64,000 bases of DNA, taken from positions 1-64,000 of the forward strand of contig NZ_JAESVF010000009.1 of NCBI RefSeq assembly GCF_038433465.1, given 5' to 3'. Numbering within the stretch: the first letter of the stretch is position 1; the number at the start of each line of letters is the position of its first letter. The notes under the pieces are model-generated. The model worked only from the letters and a program-made list of their open reading frames with translations. It had not been told where the DNA came from and did no database searches. The DNA is from Galbibacter sp038433465 (GTDB lineage Bacteria; Bacteroidota; Bacteroidia; Flavobacteriales; Flavobacteriaceae). Both the position numbers and the translations under genes were made by a program. Positions 60,972 through 64,000 of this stretch are shown piece after piece.

Positions 60972-62120
60972 TTAACTATTGGCAAACTCTTTTAAGCATG
61001 CTACAACATAATCCAATTCTTCTTTAGTATTGAATTTTGAAAACGAAAACCTAACCGATGGTTTTTGCGCATCTTCTTCATTTAAAATTTCGGTTAATAC
61101 ATGCGATCCTGCTGAGCTTCCACTTTGGCAAGCACTTCCTTTTGAGCACGCAATCCCTTTAATATCTAACTGAAACAACAACATAGCTCCTTTTTCTGGA
61201 GTTAACGGTAAACATGCGTTTACGAGCGTATACGTACTCTTTTCCTTTTTGGCACAATTTCCGTTAAACTTTACTCCAGGGAGTGCTTTAGAAAGTTCTT
61301 CCATAAAATATTCTTTCAATTCCGTTACATAAGTACGTTCTTCATCCAAACTGTCGTAAGCTTGCACAAAGGCTTCTTCTAGACCTACAATATTATGGAA
61401 AGGCTCGGTACCAGCTCTAAAACCACGTTCTTGCGCTCCACCGTGAATTAACTGTTTCATCGGAATATTTTTTCTGATAAAAGCAAAACCAATTCCTTTT
61501 GGCCCATGAAATTTATGAGCTGCCGCAGCCATAAAATCGACTTTAGTTTTTTGCACATCCCATTCCCAATGCCCAATTGACTGAACCGTATCTGAATGAA
61601 ACAACGCATCGTATTCTTTACATTTATCAGCAAACGCATCAATATCGATCATGTTTCCAATTTCGTTATTTACATGCATCAAACTCACCAATGTTTTTTC
61701 AGAACTTTCTTTTAATAACGACTCTAAATCTTCAAGGCTTGGGGTTCCGCAGTCATTCAGTTTAACATAAGAAACTTTAATTCCGTATTCATCTTCCAAT
61801 TGTTCCACCGTGTGTAAAACCGCGTGATGTTCAATTTTAGAAGTTATAATGTGTTTTATTTCAAGGTCGCGAACAGCACAACGTAAAATCATATTGTCCG
61901 CCTCGGTACCACCCGATGTAAAAATAATTTCTGAGGGACTCGCATTTAGTCGCTTTGCGATGGTTTTTCTGGCTTTTTCAATTTGGGTTTTTGCCGATCT
62001 TCCAAAACTATGCGTAGAAGATGGATTTCCGTAAAATGTTGCCAAGGCTTCTTGCATTTTGGCAATTACTTCTTCTCTTACCTGCGTAGTAGCAGCACTG
62101 TCTAAATACACTTTTTGCAT
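60972..62120 (-). CDS. Cysteine desulfurase
   Basis: The PLP enzyme takes sulfur from cysteine for iron-sulfur clusters or thio-modified tRNA. From the ATG at 62120 (MQKVYLDSAATTQVREEV) it has 382 residues. The PLP lysine is in AAAAHKFHGPKGIGF and the sulfur-carrying cysteine loop is CSKGSACQSGSSAGSHVL. A longer frame from 62156 would place a TAnnTTTG box inside the coding region, so it is rejected. No IscU or other partner is adjacent. Confidence 0.93.
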   Translation of the reverse strand: MQKVYLDSAATTQVREEVIAKMQEALATFYGNPSSTHSFGRSAKTQIEKARKTIAKRLNASPSEIIFTSGGTEADNMILRCAVRDLEIKHIITSKIEHHAVLHTVEQLEDEYGIKVSYVKLNDCGTPSLEDLESLLKESSEKTLVSLMHVNNEIGNMIDIDAFADKCKEYDALFHSDTVQSIGHWEWDVQKTKVDFMAAAAHKFHGPKGIGFAFIRKNIPMKQLIHGGAQERGFRAGTEPFHNIVGLEEAFVQAYDSLDEERTYVTELKEYFMEELSKALPGVKFNGNCAKKEKSTYTLVNACLPLTPEKGAMLLFQLDIKGIACSKGSACQSGSSAGSHVLTEILNEEDAQKPSVRFSFSKFNTKEELDYVVACLKEFANS

Positions 62121-62125
62121 AGGCG

Positions 62126-62133
62126 CAAAAGTA
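62126..62133 (-). promoter_or_regulatory. TAnnTTTG minus-7 box for cysteine desulfurase
   Basis: The minus strand reads TACTTTTG, only 5 bases before the chosen ATG at 62120. The message could be leaderless. Confidence 0.5.
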
Positions 62134-62183
62134 GTTTTAAATAAAATTATTCGCAATAAATTTCGTTATAACTTAGTATGTTT

Positions 62184-62191
62184 TACTTTTG
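62184..62191 (+). promoter_or_regulatory. TAnnTTTG minus-7 box for the calcium-repeat lipoprotein gene
   Basis: TACTTTTG matches the consensus and lies 22 bases before the chosen ATG at 62214. It excludes an ATG at 62178. Confidence 0.45.
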
Positions 62192-62213
62192 TTTCAGTTT
62201 AAATAAATTTAAT

Positions 62214-63131
62214 ATGAGAAGATTCTTCTTTTTGGTACTTCTAATTGCAATGGCAAGTTGCGATGACGGCGATTTTATAATAGAAACTCTAGAGTTTGAC
62301 GACACCGAAATTGGTGATGCTTGTGCATTGGATGGAGTTCTTACGCTTTATAAAATTTCAGAAAATAAAAATGAAGCACTTATCATGAAGATTACTTCAA
62401 ATACGATAAACTTTACTTCGGAAGATTCTCTCGAGTTTACCATTAACAACAACACAAACAAAGTGCTATACAGAGCCTTTGACAATGAAGTAACGAGTTC
62501 TTATTTTTGTCAAACTATTCCACCAACTGCACCGCTTGTAACGCAAGAATGGTACGCTCCTAGCGGAACTATAAGAATTGTAACCAAACTTGAAAACGAT
62601 GATGAAGACGGAATTCCTTCAGAATTAGAAGGTGTTGTGTACAATGAAGATGGAACGGTAAATGATGCTGAATCTCAAGATAGCGACGGCGATGGGATAC
62701 CTGATTATATTGATAGAGACGACGACGACGATAATGTACTTACTTCAGAAGAGATTGATTTTAATGATAATAATGAAATTATTTTTATTGATACTGATGG
62801 AGACGGTATTCCGAATTACTTAGACAATAACGACGATAATGATGATGTCCTTACGATTGATGAAGATATCAATGGAGATGGAAAACCAGAAAATGATACC
62901 ACAGTAATTGAGGGGGAAAAAGTTCCAAACTATTTAACAACAGTTGCAAATACAAAAACAACTGATGTTGCTGGAAGAAATAAAAACGAATATTACTCTG
63001 TTTATACAACTACCATAAAAATTGTGGATGGTTTTAAACTTATTACTGATGATAGTGAGGAAATAAAATTTGATTTAGATGAATATATCTATGGTGAAAT
63101 TATAGAAACAGAAACCAATACTGAAAATTAA
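62214..63131 (+). CDS. Lipoprotein with thrombospondin-3-like calcium-binding repeats
   Basis: From the ATG at 62214 the protein has 305 residues, with a lipobox MASC (Cys16) and a beta-rich N-terminal domain. Two clear calcium-type repeats follow: DSDGDGIPDYIDRDDDDDN and DTDGDGIPNYLDNNDDNDD, with a weaker third near DINGDGKPEND. Such repeats stiffen surface proteins by binding calcium. A terminator follows. The partner and function are unknown. Confidence 0.78.
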   Translation: MRRFFFLVLLIAMASCDDGDFIIETLEFDDTEIGDACALDGVLTLYKISENKNEALIMKITSNTINFTSEDSLEFTINNNTNKVLYRAFDNEVTSSYFCQTIPPTAPLVTQEWYAPSGTIRIVTKLENDDEDGIPSELEGVVYNEDGTVNDAESQDSDGDGIPDYIDRDDDDDNVLTSEEIDFNDNNEIIFIDTDGDGIPNYLDNNDDNDDVLTIDEDINGDGKPENDTTVIEGEKVPNYLTTVANTKTTDVAGRNKNEYYSVYTTTIKIVDGFKLITDDSEEIKFDLDEYIYGEIIETETNTEN

Positions 63132-63136
63132 GAAGT

Positions 63137-63167
63137 AAAAAAGCGAACTTAAATGTTCGCTTTTTTT
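63137..63167 (+). terminator. Terminator of the calcium-repeat lipoprotein gene
   Basis: AAAAAAGCGAAC at 63137-63148 pairs with GTTCGCTTTTTT at 63155-63166 around a 6-base loop, with T-runs on both strands for the convergent genes. Confidence 0.92.
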
Positions 63168-63177
63168 ATACGCTATT

Positions 63178-63720
63178 TTATCCGTTTTGATAAATATAAA
63201 CCTCAGTAGCTCCTAGTCCGTATTTTTGGTAATCGGCATCGTAAAAAGTAATATTACTATACCTTCCAAAGAGATATTCGAGTTCGGTTCTTAATACGCC
63301 CTCCCCTACACCGTGTATAAAAACTATTTTCGGAATTCTGTTTTTTATAGCAAATTCTAGTTTATGTTTTGCTGTATCTACTTGTAAATTTAGCATATCA
63401 AAATTGGTCATTCCACGAGTTGATTCTACAAGTTTCCCTATGTGTAAATCAACCTCCATTGCAGGAACCACTTTTGAGGTTTTTACAGATTTTCTCTTCT
63501 GTTTAATTCCTTTTTGCTTTTCGGCAACTGCATGAAAAACATCAATATTACTCACTTTTAATTCATCGGTTGCAGAAATTTTCACCAATTCGTTTTCTTG
63601 AAATTCCAACGGAAATCCATCTTCCGTAGTAATAAAAACAGTAGCGCTATCAATTTTAGAAACAACACCTTTTATGGCATCGTCTATTGCTTCAACCCGA
63701 TCGCCAATTTTAAACTTCAT
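63178..63720 (-). CDS. Smr-domain protein, MutS2 C-terminus-like
   Basis: The 180-residue protein has an N-terminal SH3-like part (FKIGDRVEAIDDAIKGVVSKI), a basic linker, and a C-terminal Smr domain with VDLHIGKLVESTRGM near 92-106 and KIVFIHGVGEGVLRTELEYLF near 140-160. Smr domains are nucleases in many contexts. The DXH and HGXGXG features are present. It lies 4 bases downstream of a small membrane-protein gene. Confidence 0.88.
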   Translation of the reverse strand: MKFKIGDRVEAIDDAIKGVVSKIDSATVFITTEDGFPLEFQENELVKISATDELKVSNIDVFHAVAEKQKGIKQKRKSVKTSKVVPAMEVDLHIGKLVESTRGMTNFDMLNLQVDTAKHKLEFAIKNRIPKIVFIHGVGEGVLRTELEYLFGRYSNITFYDADYQKYGLGATEVYIYQNG

Positions 63721-63724
63721 TTAT

Positions 63725-63937
63725 TTATTCTTTTAAATGATCGTCTAAACTTTTAGGCTCATCTTTTTTATCATCTTTCGGATTGTCTTTCACCCATAAT
63801 TGTGTGGATTTGTAGAGTCCGAACATCAGTAAAACAAAACCTAAAATTTTAAAATATTTATCGTATGCTGATTGGTCGTTAAAAAGAAACACCAAAATTG
63901 CTCCTATAATAATACACGCAAGTGAAATTAACTTCAT
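63725..63937 (-). CDS. Small hypothetical membrane protein
   Basis: The protein is not recognised. It has 70 residues with two hydrophobic segments (about 3-18 and 29-44) and a charged, lysine/aspartate-rich C-terminus. It lies 4 bases upstream of the Smr gene, so they are probably co-transcribed. The 63 bases after its start, to the window edge, hold nothing clear. Confidence 0.65.
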   Translation of the reverse strand: MKLISLACIIIGAILVFLFNDQSAYDKYFKILGFVLLMFGLYKSTQLWVKDNPKDDKKDEPKSLDDHLKE

Positions 63938-64000
63938 TATTTAATGTTTTATTGAATATCCGTAATACATCATACCAAGATTAAAATGTCAGCTCGAGCG

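Noticed and set aside
1..64000. CRISPR array, prophage, insertion sequence or antiphage island
   Set aside because: No regularly spaced repeats, transposase, integrase or phage structural genes were recognised in the window.

Overview
The window is AT-rich chromosomal DNA from a member of the Bacteroidota, most likely a marine-type Flavobacteriaceae. The evidence is several TAnnTTTG minus-7 promoter boxes and near-absence of Shine-Dalgarno sequences, a type IX secretion sorting domain, a YtxJ-type bacilliredoxin, a DUF5606/def/ruvX neighbourhood, an M1-like domain fused to an outer-membrane barrel, and a fused alpha/beta E1 ketoacid dehydrogenase. No rRNA, tRNA, CRISPR array, transposase, integrase or phage gene was seen. 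The window reads as ordinary core chromosome with small accessory insertions.

Layout. 1-3 kb: tsaE flanked by paralogous four-helix membrane proteins and a tandem pair of 51-residue lipoproteins. 3-7 kb: alanine dehydrogenase, a DUF4258 protein, proline dehydrogenase and aroB. 7-10.8 kb: a tightly overlapping polyamine operon (arginine decarboxylase, agmatinase, deoxyhypusine-synthase-like protein, acidic small protein) preceded by a structured leader with an arginine-rich 53-codon reading frame. 10.8-20 kb: outer-membrane proteins, fused branched-chain ketoacid dehydrogenase E1, MscS channel, GMP reductase. 20-31 kb: holA, a lone HsdR-N nuclease-like protein, a glycosyltransferase, OmpA lipoprotein, glyA, fumarylacetoacetase, ytxJ and clpB. 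31-40 kb: HNH endonuclease, TetR, MFS exporter, M48 protease, and GH31 plus glgB for alpha-glucan metabolism.

40-51 kb: lipoproteins, msrB, PAP2, MATE, mazG, an ATP-grasp/DoxX/NRDE/DinB operon, DUF5606, def, a minimal T9SS-targeted protein and ruvX. 51-55.5 kb: dapD and a short surface-polysaccharide cluster (three glycosyltransferases and an epimerase). 55.5-64 kb: tsaC, an S23-like four-helix-bundle gene bracketed by short repeats, cca, heme A synthase, a pRiA4b ORF-3-like protein, a nucleoid-associated protein, cysteine desulfurase, a calcium-binding-repeat lipoprotein and an Smr-domain protein.

The least explained items are (a) the arginine-rich leader in front of the arginine decarboxylase operon, (b) the tandem micro-lipoproteins, whose mature part is held almost constant in spite of many silent changes, (c) a roughly 170-220 bp dispersed repeat with two inverted repeats, present three times in the same orientation, and (d) the repeat-bracketed four-helix-bundle gene wedged between tsaC and cca. 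Several starts were moved downstream because a TAnnTTTG box or a terminator sits on top of the longest possible reading frame.
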